From contig MU864009.1 in NCBI GenBank assembly GCA_033296885.1, positions 31,447-95,446 of the forward strand: a stretch of 64,000 nt of DNA, in the 5' to 3' direction. The notes under the pieces were generated by a model, which ran no database searches, was not told where the DNA came from, and saw only the letters and a program-made list of their open reading frames with translations. Both the position numbers and the translations under genes were made by a program. The stretch comes from Triangularia verruculosa. Taxonomy: Eukaryota; Ascomycota; Sordariomycetes; Sordariales; Podosporaceae. Below, piece by piece: positions 10,530 to 24,300 of the stretch (positions are counted from its first letter, which is position 1; every line of letters begins with the position of its first letter).

Positions 10530-12727
10530 AATAACAACGGCGGCGGGGCTGGGGGTAACAACAGGAATGGCAATTTTAGAAACGGTAACGGGAATAACCG
10601 AAACGGGGATGGGAACAATCGCAACGGCAGATTTGGTGATAATCGAGGCAACAACCGAGGCGGCAATAACAACAATAATGACAACAACGACAACGATGGC
10701 AGTAACCGAAATGGAGGCAATGGTTTCGGAAGATTCAGAGGTGGTTTTAGAGATAGGAATGGTAATGGAAACGGCAACGTGGGCGGGAATGGGAATGATA
10801 ACGATAGGGACGGGGAGTCGAGCCCCCCAGAGGGCTCTCCTGATCCCGAGGCAGGCCCTTCCGTGTCACCGCCGCCCTCGGGGGACACTCCATCACCAGA
10901 GTCAGCGCCGGCGGAAGATGTACCAGCCGAACCTGCGCCGGCCGAAGGTGTACCAGCTGAGCCTGCTCCGGTCGAATCTCCACCGCCAGAAGCCTTGCCT
11001 GCCGATTCTGTTCCTCCAGAGTTAACGCCCACCCCGAGTCCTCCTCCAGCAGTGGAGGAACTAGCGGCCCCGCCCAACCCAGGCGTGATCGTTCTACAGT
11101 CTCAGATCCAGGCAACTCCAACTGCAGAGGTGAGAGTTACGTTGCACGAAGTAGTATTCTGACTAACATGACGCAGGGAATTCCGACCATCACTGATCTC
11201 TTATCTGTTCCTACAGCGAGCAATATCGATGGGGCTGCTGGATTGCCAACGGAAATTGTGGCAAATGGCCCACAGTCGGACGAAGTTGCTGTTCCACTCC
11301 CTCCAGACCCGACATCTGCGCCGTTTCCAGTCCCCGATATCGTAAACCTGCCAGGTGGTGATCGAGATGGCACCGTTTCCGGCCCAACTAGCACTGGGAT
11401 TCCAGATGATAGCAATCGCATCGAGGCTCCTCAAGGGGGCATGGATCCAACCGCGGAGAGAGTCCTCATCTCCGTGGGATCTATTGGTAGGTGGTCACGC
11501 ACATATCTGCACTGAAATCGCTGACAAATGTCAATAGGTACATTCGTCTTGATCTGCTTCATCATCTGGATGGTGCGGAGGACAATAAAAAAGTCCAGAC
11601 TGTCTGGCGGCGCCGGCAGTACAGGACCCAGCGGCGGACTGCCTTTCCTTGGAGGTAAAAGCTCACATAAATCGGCGCCGTCAACTGTCACCCTTTCGCC
11701 TCCTCCGACATACCGCGAGAAGGAAGAGGCGTCGGACACTCCGCAAGTGAACGAGTATTATCCTCCAGAGAAGACGAGGGAAGAGCCGCAACTGCAATCT
11801 CAGCCACCATCAGAGCCAACTCAGCCCCAGCAGCAAGTTATGCAGCCGCAAGCACTTCAAGCGACCTTGCCTTCACAACAGCAGCAGCAACAACCTCAGC
11901 TTCCACCCCTACAAACGTCATTTCCAAGCCAGCAGCCACAGGTGCCATTCACTGGCTACTACCAACCGTCATATAATGGTGACATGACGTACGATCCGAA
12001 TAACGCTTTCAATATCATGCCACCATCACTGCGTTATTCTCACCAGCAACAAGAATCCTTCAGTTCCACCAACGCGGCACAGTTTGGTGCCTTCATGGTT
12101 CGTACTGACCATGCAAACGGCACATATGCGAATGGTGTCTCGCCAATCACCACATACTACACTCCGTCCCCAATCGCTCGTCAGTCACAACAACCGCAGC
12201 ATATCCCCGTACCTTATAACCTTGTCTATCAGGAAGCCGGTCGGAGGTCGCAAGTGTCTTCCCTCTCGTCAGGTTTTGGAGATGGTGCGGATATCGTAAC
12301 ATCTGCAACGCTCCTTACGCCACCGCAGCCAGCAGCTACGGCGGTCAGGTCATCTAGCCATTATTCGACAAGATTCTCATATGTATCACCAGTGCAGCAA
12401 CACGCCCCGCCATTACCGCAGCATCTCCAGGACCAGAGAGATACGGTTTATACACACACAAGCGAGGACCAGCCTACTCGGTACCGATCGATGAACTCGT
12501 GGGTAGAGCAGCAGGTTGGTCGGATCAAGCGGACGCAGGAGCGAGACGCTACGAATCAGTTGCAACAAGATCAAATGGTGCCTGGCCATCCGGGGATACC
12601 TGGAATCCACAACCCACCGGATGAGCAAAACTTTCGCATGATGATGCAGGATGATGAGGTGCCGAGGAGGGTGGAGAGCGCGTTGGCAACCATGAGTCCA
12701 ATGGAGAAGAGCAGATTAGCGCCGTGA
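10197..12727 (+). CDS. Single-pass membrane protein with Asn-Gly repeats and PPxY tail
   Basis: Exons 10197..11129, 11177..11486 and 11538..12727 give 810 residues; introns are 47 and 51 bases, with branch sites CTAAC and CTGAC. The N-terminal part is Asn/Gly/Arg-rich and contains 16 consecutive Asn-Gly dipeptides (residues 79-110), then a Pro/Glu/Ala-rich region (about 205-300). One transmembrane helix lies at about 406-431 (GTFVLICFIIWMV) followed by the basic stop-transfer RRTIKKSR. The cytoplasmic half is Gln/Pro-rich with a WW-domain-binding PPTY motif at 470-473, a possible docking site for a Rsp5-type ubiquitin ligase, and a motif SMNSWVEQQ near the end. No signal peptide is visible, so the helix itself would have to set topology, or the true start is elsewhere. 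The layout recalls fungal Mid2/WSC-like sensors but no WSC or cysteine domain is present. Function unknown. Confidence 0.7.
10431..10526 (+). repeat. Hexanucleotide microsatellite (ggcaac) encoding 16 Asn-Gly pairs
   Basis: Sixteen perfect or near-perfect 6-base units, read in frame as Asn-Gly. The unit is 6 bases, so length changes keep the frame. The other two forward frames read Ala-Thr and Gln-Arg type repeats, and the reverse strand reads Leu-Pro repeats, which explains long spurious frames on both strands here. Confidence 0.95.
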
Positions 12728-13588
12728 TGAACAAGCCGGGTTCAAAGTCATGTATCTATAATAGTCGGAAGATTATGATATATTACATGACGCTCCCCCA
12801 ACCCCTCTGCCCTCTTGCTTTCAACTGTTGTTCACAAGCCTGGTGCCTGGGACACGCTAATATCACCCTCGATGGGCTGGCCAGATTTCTCTCTTTTTTC
12901 ACAGAATATGTTTTCATTTCACTTCTCTTCACTCTTTGGGACTTTTTAAAAATCGGTGCGGCGATCGGAATGGAGAGAGTCTGGAACTTTTTTTTTGTTG
13001 TAATTCTTCGTCTTTACTTGTTGCGTTGTTTTCTGGATACCCATATATACCAACCTTTCATTCGTTCACTCTTTTGAAGGTATCATGTCGGGGGAAACGG
13101 CTGCATTAGGTTCGGCTTGATAGCACAGATTCAATGGGGAAAGCGACTTGATGATATACCTATTATGCTTCCTGTGTCCTGACCGGTCGATGGGATCAGT
13201 GCATACCTAAGTAGTTTACCTTACTGTAGTCACTCCTAAACCAAGGATTGGATTGCTCCTGCCTTGTAGCTTGGTTCCTACTTTTCTTGTAGTTTGTCTT
13301 TGTCGGAAGGTGAGTTCAAGCTTTGGCACCTTGACGGCAGGCAGGGGTGAGCTTTGGCTTATCTTATCAGTGCAACCCCTCCGTTGTCGACCACGGCAGG
13401 CTGCAGCTCAGCCAGCTCCAGTCTCCGACTTAATACAACTCCCACTCCAACAAACCATAGACCAAACTTTCCTCTCTTCACCACTGGCGACTTTGACGAC
13501 TTGAAAGAATCCCTTAATCACCACCCAGCGAAGAAGCGAAACTACCAAATTACCCCAACCGAACACCCGAATAGGGGAATCCGCCATC
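12728..13588. other. Intergenic interval upstream of CSN5
   Basis: The 3' region of the 10197 gene and the promoter and leader of CSN5. T-rich near 12890-13030. No gene seen. Confidence 0.5.
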
Positions 13589-14721
13589 ATGGGTACCTCT
13601 CCCTCCCCCTCCCCACCCATCAATCCATCATCACTAACCCTGTTTGCGCTTTCCATATAGAACTCCCACTCACCGACAAGCTAACCTCCAACCACCTCGA
13701 CGCCCTCTACTCGTACACCCACTTCACCGCCAACCAGCCCCCCTCCCACACAGGCGACCACGCCTCCAAACCCTGGGTCGTCGACCCCCAGTACTTCAAA
13801 TCCGTCCGCATCAGCCCCGTCGCCCTCCTAAAAATGGTCATGCACGCCCGCTCGGGCGGGTCCCTGGAGGTAATGGGCATGATGCAAGGGTTCATCGACC
13901 ACTCGACCTTTGTCATCACGGATGCCTTCCGCTTGCCTGTCGAGGGAACCGAGACGAGAGTCAACGCCCAGGGAGAGGCGGATGAGTATCTGGTCCAGTA
14001 CTTAAGTGGTTGCAGAGAGGAAAGCAGACAGGAGAATGTGGTGGGGTGGTATCACTCCCATCCAGGGTACGGGTGCTGGCTGTCGGGAATCGATGTTGAA
14101 ACGCAAAAGTTGCAGCAGTTGCAGGGACCGATGGTGGCGATTGTGGTTGATCCTGACCGGACGATTTCGGGGGGAAAGGTGGATATCGGTGCGTTTAGGA
14201 CTTTTCCAGATAATTACACGCCTGCGGGGGGCCAGCCAGGAGGAGGAGGAGGGGATAAGAGTGTGCCACTGGGGAAGATGGAGGATTTTGGGGCGCATGC
14301 GAGCAAGTACTATGCGCTGGAGGTGGAGCACTTTAAGAGCACGTTGGATAATAAGCTGTTGGATGCGTTGTGGAATAAGTACTGGGTTGGGACGTTGGCT
14401 GGGAATCCGCTATTGACGAATAGGGATTTTGCGAGCAGTCAGATGATGGATTTGGGGGGGAAGGTGAGGGAGTTGGTTGGGCCGTCGGCGAGGCAGGGTG
14501 GCGGGAAGCTGTCTGGGCTGGGGGTAGCGGTTTCTGGGGGTAGTGGTGGGGCGTCGTCGTCAAAGGTGAAGCAGCAGGACCTCGAAAAGATTATTAGGGA
14601 TGTCGGGCAGGTTGCGGTGAAGGAGAGGGCCGGGTTGATGGCTGCCGAGGTGAAGGAGAGTATTTTTGGGGGGCTGAAAGAGAGGGCGAGGATGGGGGGT
14701 TGTGGTTGTAAGCATGAGTAG
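13589..14721 (+). CDS. csn5: COP9 signalosome subunit 5 (JAMM deneddylase)
   Basis: Exons 13589..13592 (only ATGG) and 13661..14721 give 354 residues; the 68-base intron (gtacct...ctaac...atatag) joins G to AA to make Glu2, so the protein starts MELPLTDKL. The alternative of reading straight on from the ATG hits a stop at the intron's TAG. Subunit 5 is the metalloprotease that removes Nedd8 from cullins and so controls SCF-type ubiquitin ligases. The MPN+/JAMM zinc site is intact: Glu71 (GGSLEVMG), His133 and His135 (GWYHSHP), Ser143 and Asp146 (WLSGID). The stretch AFRLPVEGTETRVNAQGEADEY is typical of the family. The C-terminal part has a Gly-rich insert (about 190-205 and 280-300) and ends in a Cys-rich GGCGCKHE. 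Confidence 0.93.
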
Positions 14722-15320
14722 GGGGGTAGAGGATGAGAATTCATGAATGATTAATGTAGGTTTGGCATGAGATATCTGGCGTCGAGGAGCAAAGCGGTTG
14801 GGCGGGTTATACAGGAACCAAGATAAAAGCAGGATCTGAGGATATCAGCTTGACTGCTCGATTCACTACAGTAAACATGAACAAGTAGCAATGTGGGCGT
14901 AGGCTGTTTGAAATATTTTCCATTGATATATACCGCTTGTATTATGTACTCTTCCTTATGAAGTTATGCCCTTGAACTCCCAAGAATGCAACTCTCTCAT
15001 CCCTTCTCCAACTTTCCATCCACCTCAGCGTTTGCCAGCCCGTGCTTTGTAATAAAACTGAATAAAAAGAACATGAAAAGGTTGTATCGTGTTGAATGCG
15101 GGCGAAATTGTTGTGTATTTTCCCCTCCCTCACACACACACAATCAATCCATCCGAGCAATGTCGTTAAGAGAAAGAAAAAAAGAATATGCTTTAATGAC
15201 CACCACCACCACCACCACCACCACCATCAAAAAGCAAGAAAGAAAAAAACCGAGAGAAAAGAAGATAAAAAAACACCGGGCTTACACTACAAAACGCCAT
15301 GCTTGCTTTGCTTTTGCTTT
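14722..15320. other. Convergent interval between CSN5 and the Fmp27-like gene
   Basis: Holds the 3' regions of both genes. It contains a CAC trinucleotide run at about 15198-15228 and A-rich sequence at 15230-15280. No coding region is supported. Confidence 0.5.
15198..15228. repeat. (CAC)n trinucleotide microsatellite
   Basis: About nine to ten CAC units just downstream of the Fmp27-like stop codon, so it would be transcribed as a GTG run in that gene's 3' untranslated region if the transcript extends this far. Confidence 0.9.
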
Positions 15321-18300
15321 TCACTTCATCTTCCCACTCCTGTGACTCAACGTCCTCAACAGTCCTCCTCCTGCAGTATATTGTCCTTCATCCTCGGCAG
15401 CAAAACCACCATCATTTTCTTCCACTGCTGTTGCTGGTTGTTCAGCATACACCACCGCTGCTGCTGTCTGCTCTCTACTACTCCCACCTTCCTTTAATTT
15501 ATGCCTGATCGCGCTGAGTTTATCCCGAAATCCCAAATGACTTCCCCCCGTTGTTCTCTTTCTCTCTGGGGAATTGCTCATCGTCATCTCCTGCTGCTGC
15601 TGCTGTTCACTGGGGTAAGAGGGGTGATTGTTGTGAAAGGAAGAGATGTGATGATGCGTGCTCCCTCCTAGCACACCCCCGCTGCTACCGGGACGTTTTA
15701 CTTGTTGACCGTTACTGGATGTGCTGCTGCTGCCACCAAAAGGCTTTGACCAGCCGCTGCTTGCCGGTCGGAGAAGACTTCCGAACCCAGTTCTTTCCCG
15801 CTCTTGAGAGGAATGAGAAGAGGTGGAGGTGGTTGGTTGCGTCATTAGAAACGTCGGGATGGCGCCCGAGGGTTGGGTGTTGACCACCACGTGCCCTGCT
15901 GATAAGGGTGGTTGAGGGGGGAGGGTGGCTGATCGTTGGGAGGAGGCGATGCTGGAGCTGCGGCTGGCCGAGGATTTGGGGACCGGGATTGATGATGAGG
16001 CGGCGACGGTGGCGGTGGTGCCGGAGCGACGGATGGATTGTGGTGGTGAGCGGGAAAAGTCCACCGGGGTGGCGCCGACGCCGCCGTAGATGCTTGAGGA
16101 GTCGTCGCCGCTGTTCTCGCGGGACTCGCCGCCGGCGATGGAGCTGCCTACTGGTGTCGCAAGGAGGACGGAGCTGGTCGCGATCTCGCGGAGTTTGGAC
16201 TGCTGGGCGATGTTGGGACGGTGCTTGGAGAATTTGTTGCCTATGATGGCGCCGGTGTGGCTGATCAAGGCCTTGATCACTCGGGATTTGAGGGCGAGGG
16301 CGAGGTCGAGGTTGGACCAAGTCTTGTTGCGGTATTCAATCGTCGGCATGCGGAAGACGAAATCGTGAACGTCTTCAAAGTTACGCTCGCCTTTGCCCTT
16401 GTAAGAGACGCAGAGGACGACGGAGGGCATTTTGATGTAGGCAAAGGTCATGTAGTTGGACGCACGGTCGATCATCTTGGTCAGGTCGTCGGATTGTGCC
16501 TTGGCTTTTTCTTCATCTGTGGTTGCTGATCGGTGGCGGAGGCCGAAACGAGAGCCCTTGCGGGAGTCGCCGCTGATAGACGAGAAACCCGTGCCTGATC
16601 GACTGACGCCCGGTCGAGGGGTGCTGCCGCGTAGGGAGTCATATGATCGTTTCTTATTGACGGCCTTGAAGCCATTCGCGGACCGGAAAAGCCTGAAAGA
16701 TGTACCTTCGCCGGAGTGGATGCTGAGCGCATTGTTCTTGGGAGGATCTTCGTCAGGATCAGACGTCAATGTCGGACGGAGTCTCAGCTCAAGAGACCCA
16801 GCCCTGGTCTCGAACTGAGGAACTTCCTGCTCCTGCTCCCCGGGAACAGTAAGATGATCCGTAATTTGGTTAGCAAGCGACTCGCTGATGGACATGTCAT
16901 CACCGTCATCCTCCTCTCCAGGAATAGACTGCTTGATCATAAAAGGCGACGTATTCTTCCCCTCGGTCGGAGCATCGCCATCAATACCCGGGAAGATATA
17001 TTCAAACAGCTTCTTGCCCACCTCCCTTTCAAGCTGAACCTTGAGAGGGAACAAATTCACCTCAAAGTGATCCATGATGGGAATACCAGCAATAGCCTCC
17101 AGCATATTCCAGTATACCCGAATCATCGGCTTCGTCTCGATATCCACCACTCCAGCACTCGGCTCAAAGTACGGCGCAATCATGGCCGGGTAGATGGCAT
17201 CAGGCAGCAGATTCAACCCCAGAATCCTGCCCACCTGAATCAAGTTGATATGCGACCCATCCGAGTTATCCGTCCGATCATATTCCACATCCTTCAGTTG
17301 CAACTCCACCAGCGGCTCATTGTTGTCCCTAATCAGCTGCCACACAATCTCCTTGGCCGTGATGCTCCACTTCAACAGCGCGCTGCTCGTGCTGTGATCA
17401 AACTTCCTCTGGCTCGTCGTGATGGCCTTCATCATAAAGAACAGCTCATCCTCGCACGCCGCCAGATCCCTCTCCAGCACCAGCCTGTCCTGCCACCCCT
17501 TCTTGTCCATCTGCCTCGAGTGCGTCTGGAAGTGCGTCTTGATGTCCTCCAACTGCCTCACCCTCTCCTGCAGCTTGATCACCATCTCCGGCGCACCTCT
17601 CAGATCACTGAAGTCCGACGCCAGCATAATCTTCTCCAGCCTCTCATTCCTCGTCTTCTCCAGCGGCTCGCTGTACATCAGCAAGTCCAACACAATGACA
17701 TAGATGGCATAATACTGCGACGAATTGCACAGCGCATGCGCCTGAGGGAACTCGACCCATAAGTTATCCGTCCTGCTCTCCTGCGCATTCCCGTCCTTGG
17801 ACTGATCAACCCCCGCCGCGACCTCACTGGTGTTGACTTCGTCGTTGTATTTCAAGCGGAGGGTATTGTACTTATCATACCTCAGCATAGCCGAAGTCTT
17901 TTGCACCACCCTCTTGAACCCAAACGGATCCGCCTGGAAGTCAAACATGACCTCCATCGGCACCCACGGTGGCCAGGAAGATCCCGAGGGTGTCCCATAA
18001 GTATTTCCAGAATACATCGACACGAGCTGCGTGCTGAACCACTTTTGATGTGTGACGAAAAACTGCGTGCTGTCCATATTGACCAAGAACCTTCTCTGCA
18101 CCAGACCGCTGACATTATCAGAAATCCGGCTCTTTTCCAGAACGTCCACCACCTTGAGCTCCATTCCCTTGGCGGTGGTCAGGACAACATGCTTCTTGTT
18201 CTTGTCGCTCTGCAGCTGAATCTGCGGCGCAATCAGCCGGACGTGATAACTGTTTTGCGTGGTGAACTCGTCAGCAATACCACCCGACAGATCAGCCATG

Positions 18301-21300
18301 GCTGGGTGGGCATCAATATTATTCCCCGTAGACCCCGAGAATTTCTTGCCGTCTCCCAGGATCTTGCGGATTCTATCCTCAATATCCTTTTGAATATCCC
18401 GGTCTTTGCTGTTTGCATCGGGCGACTTCCCAGTACCAGCCGGCGTGGCGGCCGTCTTGGACTTGGTCTGCTCATCCACCAGATCCAGAATAAACTTGAC
18501 CGCCGGCCGAGAGAGATAGTACACAAAACCTCTCCGCTGCCCAACCTGATGCATATACCGAAGAATGATATTACGCAGCGTGTTGTTCCATTTGAGCTGC
18601 ACATTGTGCACGACGAAACGATTCTTGAAATCACTTGCGAACTCGCCAGTAACTGACTCGTCCGAATCGCTGCGCAAATCAGGACGAATGTCTCCTTCAA
18701 CGGCGGTAGATTCCTCGTCTTCGTCACTGCATGAAGCAGCACGGGGTGCCATCTCCCGCAACATCCCTTCCAGGAACATCTTTCGATTGTGCAAGACAGC
18801 GGTGTGGCGGTTCAGGATCTCGTACTCAGCTCCCAGGTCGGCAGTGGTAGTGTCGCCCCGGACCATGCGGAGTTCAATCTCTCCAATGGTACGGCGATGG
18901 GTTTCGGTCTGCTGGTCAATCTGCTCCAGGCGGCGGCGGATAAGCTGGCTTTGAACCCTCCTAGGATCATCGTCATGGCTCATGATGCAGAAATGGGTGG
19001 GCTCCTGGCCGAACGGACTTGTCCTGTCAGGATCACCGTCGATAAGACCACCAATGTCAGTCTGGCGGAAGTAGGTAACCCGTGGAGCAAAAGCGAGGGG
19101 CAGGATTTTGGTATCGGGATTCGGCTCAGTCGGCAGAATCCAATCCAACTCGACAAAATCGTCCATGTCAATCCACGTCAAATCATTGTCAGGAATCGTG
19201 AACCGTGACAGATCAGTCCCATCCCCTTCCTGATCCGTAATAAATGTCGACAGAGAATGCTTCATCACCGCGTCCGCCGTCGTGCCGCGAATGCTGGCCG
19301 ACACAGCCCTCACATCAGCAGAAATAAGATCAAGCTGACCAGCATGTATCCTCATCCCGCTGGTCCTCGACTGAGTATTGCGCCCACGATCCGGAGTAGT
19401 AAATTCCTCTCGTCTCATGTGCAAATCCAGCATCCAGCTGTCAAACCGGACCTTGATACCCGTCGCGGAAACCGTATTCTCAGAATAGTCCTCCACATCC
19501 TTGTGCTTGTAGATATGGCTGAGGAACAGAGGCGCAAGCAAAACATTGTACTTGATCGTGGCCAGATGTCTGCCAAACTTCTTGCTGTTCTTCTCACGCC
19601 CAGGCCAGAGAGCGCCTTGACGGATCGGCAGAGAAAGCGGCCCAGAAAAGAGAGACCACCAGGCGAAGAAGTGCGTGAAGAACCGAGGCGTGAGATGAAC
19701 TGTGTTGTAGCTGCGCGAGGGCTCGGTGACAGGCCCAGTCCATTCCCGGTCCACTGGAGCACGGATAGCAATCGACAGATGAATATGTTGACTGCGAAAA
19801 CCACGGAATGCATCATATGGAACACCATTCTCAGCCTTGACAAGATGCGGCGCTTTGAGAATGACATCGTAGTGAGGCTTGAACTCGAAACTTCTCTTGC
19901 CATTCTCGATGGCCCTCTCAAAGACCAAGCCAGCCATGACCTGGACCTTGCCGGATAGCTTCATGACCACCTTCTTGAAAGCCGCACCCGATTTGTAGCT
20001 GCTGTCGCTGGTGATGCTCTCATCCTCACCATGCTGCCTCCTCGTTTCACGGACTTGGTGGCTGTAATCGGGCACCGCAAGAACATACTCGCCACTGTCC
20101 ACCGTCATGAACCGCTTCGGATCATCATCAGCGTGAATGCTCCATTTGACATCATTCCTCCAACACATGATGAATCCAGCTCCATTGCCAGTGACTTGAT
20201 AGGGATCTCTGCTGCCCTTCAAGGCCAAATGGACATCACCATCGCCACGCCACGCGATCCGAATGCGTGAATGGAAGTTCAGCCGAATCTTGTCCCAAAA
20301 TCCGACCTTTTCGGACGGATCAAGCTGCGGCTTCGTCATCGACTCTATCGCCATCATCATGTCCTGAATCGCAGGCTGATATGACGGGCCCCATGTGATC
20401 CTGGTAGGGTTGCCAGTATGGATATCAATGACCATGTCAGAGAAAGTCTTGACGGGCCCGATAGTTCTCCGAACATCCACAGCGAAACTGCCCTGATTTG
20501 ACAATGTCGGATCCATATTGCGACCTGGCACAATCTGAACCCTGATTTTTCGCATGGACTCTGGCCCCCTGTATTCCTCGGCAATGACAAAGTCCGTTGT
20601 CATGGACACGGCAGGTAGTCTCGCCGACTGCATTGTTTTGGTCGAGGGAATATGGATGAAGGGCAGCGGGTAGTCCCTCAGCGATATCCTCGCCTCTCCC
20701 ATGTCGATCCGGACACTCATGGGAACAAGCAAGGCGTACTTCATATCCCTTGGCATGCCCTTTCCAACCTTGTGAAGGAAGTCTGGCAGGTCTTTCAGCG
20801 GAAACGAGGGCTTGTCCAAGGTGATATGAAGATCGCTAACAAGCGCCGACATCAAAGCCGGCCGTTGCGGGATCTCGAGAATCTTTTCGCTGTCATTCCA
20901 GTCCTCGGGTACTTCATTGTGACCCTGGAAAGCAGCGTGTAGGTCCTTTGTGGCGTTCTTGGAGATCTCATACTGCTGGTCGATGCGCTGTTTCCAGCTT
21001 CTGGCATTGTGGATGTTCAACCTCTCGCGCGCTTCCGAGATGGAAATGCGGGCATCGCCACTGATTCCGAGGCAGCCTCCTTCAGGATCGTACCGCGGTG
21101 CCCGTCCACGGAAACGGCCTTCACCACCCGACCGGCCTTGGTCAGCGCCAATGCTACGACTCCGAGGATGGCTGTCGGCAGAGTTACGGGTCTGGCCTCT
21201 TGAAGCAGCAGACCTCGTCCTCAACTTGGCGGAGCCCTTCTTGGAGTCCTCCTCGTGAATCTTCTTGACCTTGACCCTGAATGCCTCCTCCCGAGCCTGC

Positions 21301-24300
21301 CGCTGCATCATCTCCACCTTGCCAGCCCGATAAATCACTCCGAGTTTCCACTCAAAAGCACCGTCCTCGAGCTCGAACAGCAGCGTCTTTGTCCGCAACG
21401 AAACTTTGGGAACGTGTCTAGGACCCTCAGGCCCTTTATCAAGAATATATTCATTCGTCCCCGTCTTGAAGCGATGATGAAGCTGCTGAACAGACTTGAT
21501 TGTATTGACAAAATTGTCCGTAATCTTGTACACCACAAGATCATGAGGCACAGCCACCCGAATCGTCTCGGAGACAATATCAAACATCCGCTCATCTTGC
21601 ACGCCACCGCCAGTAATCTTCCGTCTTGACTCGCGATAGTCTAACCGCACATTCTTGATGCTGATGATGCGAGCCCACACCTTCCGCATCCTTGGAGCCT
21701 CGGCATAAAGGCGGATCAATCTTGCGTGCAAGAAAGGAGGAGACCATCGGTGACGTCCTGCTTCCAAATTGCATATTTGCAGCATGACTTGAGGATCCGA
21801 AGGCAAGTCTGCCTTGATTTGGATGAGGGTTGCCTTAAAATCGACAGCCACGAGTTCTTGGACAGACCGGAAAGACTCGCTGTCCAGTGAGAGTTCTGGA
21901 GCGTTGCTACCAGATGGTGGCGAAAGATGGCCAACAACTAGCCTTCTGGCGTTGATCTTGGGAGTGCCCGGAACAACAGGCGTAGCTGGGCCAGTGCTTG
22001 TTCTCACGAAGGCTTTCCGCAAGACAGATATGGCAACCGCAACTGCATAATGGCGGTAAAGCGAGTATTGGAGAAGAACTGTCCGGATCTGTGAGTGAAT
22101 GTGGAACACAGGTCCTTGGTTATCGCTCAACGTCGAGAACGCAAGCTCGAGCTTGGGCATGTTCAAGAACGGCTCGACCTCCCACTTGTCCTCGGCCTCA
22201 ATCATGTAGGCTTCGAGACCTCGCATATGCAATGATATCCGGCGACCATCACCGTCATGATGATACTTTCTCCTCGGAGACATGGGAATGGTCTTGAGAA
22301 GATCCGTCTCCGGTGACATCATCCCACGACTACTGGCCCTTCTCCTAGAGGGCCGCCTCTGGAGATTATCCAGCCTCTGGGCACGATACTCAGCAGTCCA
22401 AGTGTCCAGCTGAATTGCCAACCCTCTTGACTCATCCGAAATCTCCTTGTCGACCCCTGCCACCTCAACGCTGAAGTCTGAGCACGACAGCTGAAAGTGC
22501 AGCAGCCAGGACGGCATGGCTCGAAGGAAATTGGAATGCTTGGGCGTCTTTGACGATGACCGCTTGTCTGGTTCTACATCGAGTCTGAGCTGTCGTACAA
22601 TCTGGCGCAACCCGTCGCCAATCTCGTCTCTGACCATCTTTATAGCAAAAGTCTGGAGATTGCCGGTCGCCACCACTTGTACATTAGGCGAAGCGCTGAG
22701 CTGAATCTTCAGGTCAAACGAATCCGTCTCAAGAAGGTCGATCTTTTCGTTGCCTGCTGAAGTTTGATAATAAAGATGGTGGGTCTGGAGCCGCATTGTA
22801 GCGGCCAGGGAATAATGGAGTTGGTCGACGGTGGAGTGGAACGACTCCATATCCAGTGAGATGGATGAGATGGACGATATAATCAAATCGAAATCATCAG
22901 GATCAGCACCTTTATGCACCGGTGGGAGTGCTATTCTCACGACTGGTTCGTGCATGGAGAACTTGATATTCGCCTTGGGGAGGAGGCGAGAGATCAGCAT
23001 GTGCCGTGTTTGTGGCTGAGACTTGGGGGCCTTGGGCTTTCGTCGCAGCATGGCTATGAGAAGTGGAAGATGTCGAGGGTCGAGGTCGACGGAGGGTGAG
23101 GTCACCACGGAGTTTGCAAACAAGATGTTCGCGTTACGCTGCTCAGCGGTGCCCTCATGTGTGAGCTCGACTGTTTTGGAGGGGAGAGTGGTCCGAACGG
23201 TCGTGGTGGCCATCGGTATGTACATAATTCGCTCGGGTTTGCCGTGTCCATCGTCGAGACCAACAGAGATGGAAAGCGCAGCAGCCAGGGCTTCATGGGC
23301 TGTATCCTTGGAAGGGAAGTACATCCTATGTGCCGAGGACTTGGGATCGAGCCGATGAAGGTCGATGCCTACTTCTTTCATGGAAGCGTTCAGAAGTACA
23401 GGATTGCCTCCGGGCCGTACATGTTCGATCTTTTTGGCCAGGCCAATGTAGCTGACGGCAAACTGAACCTCCTTGATACCCCTGAGAATCGAGCTGACAA
23501 GTTCCTTCGAATCGGATACCGTCTGCATGAGCTCATGATTTGTCGTGCTTCCGGGCGCATCTATCTCCTGTATGACCTGGTCGACAATAACGCCCATGGG
23601 GTCGGATTTGGCCGAGTCTTGACTACATTGGCTCTTGATCTGCTTGTACAAGGTCGCGCTGTGGCTGACGTCGTCGTATGGGATATGAAGGCGGCCGAGT
23701 TTCAGCGAGATGGCGGCATCACGGAGGCCATCAAGCGCTTCGTATAAGTAGCCGTGAATATTCAGGGTGGCGCTGTCCAAGACCTCCAACGACTCTCCCC
23801 CATTTGCTGTGAAGAGAACACTCCTCAGCGTCACGATCCACTCTGCCTGTTGCTTCTGACGACTCCTCTCTACTTTTCCCTGCAAGAAGAAGCGCGCGCG
23901 GTCCACCATCTTCCGCCGGGTGTCGACCGCCACGGTGAAGCTGCCCACTTGCACATTGCCCACATCCACAATGTTGACGCTCGAGTTGGTCGCTACCACA
24001 TCCACCATGCGGAGCCAGTTCACCTTGCGGTGCAGCAGCTTCAGCTTTTCTTTCAATTTGGTCAAGCGTTTCCATGTCTCGCTCCGCCCGGCCGACATCG
24101 TTTCGCGCCTTGTAATTTTCGGTATATTCGGCGATTCGGCGGCTGGGGGCGAAGAGGCAGCCCCATTGCTGCTTGTCTTCTCGTTATCGCCATCGTTTTC
24201 CGAGTCGGAATACTCGCTGCCTGCAGTTATCCCCGCGGCCTTGCTCCCTTCCAATTCCTTGATGTCGACCGTGACGGCGAGCTCGCTGACAACAATGCTG

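Noticed and set aside
10211..11077. Leu-Pro repeat frame on the minus strand and Ala-Thr repeat frame on the plus strand
   Set aside because: Both arise from the hexanucleotide repeat in other frames; the Asn-Gly frame continues through two good introns into a transmembrane protein.
16716..17762. 348-codon frame on the plus strand
   Set aside because: It is antisense to the Fmp27-like gene, whose protein has clear family motifs across the same bases.
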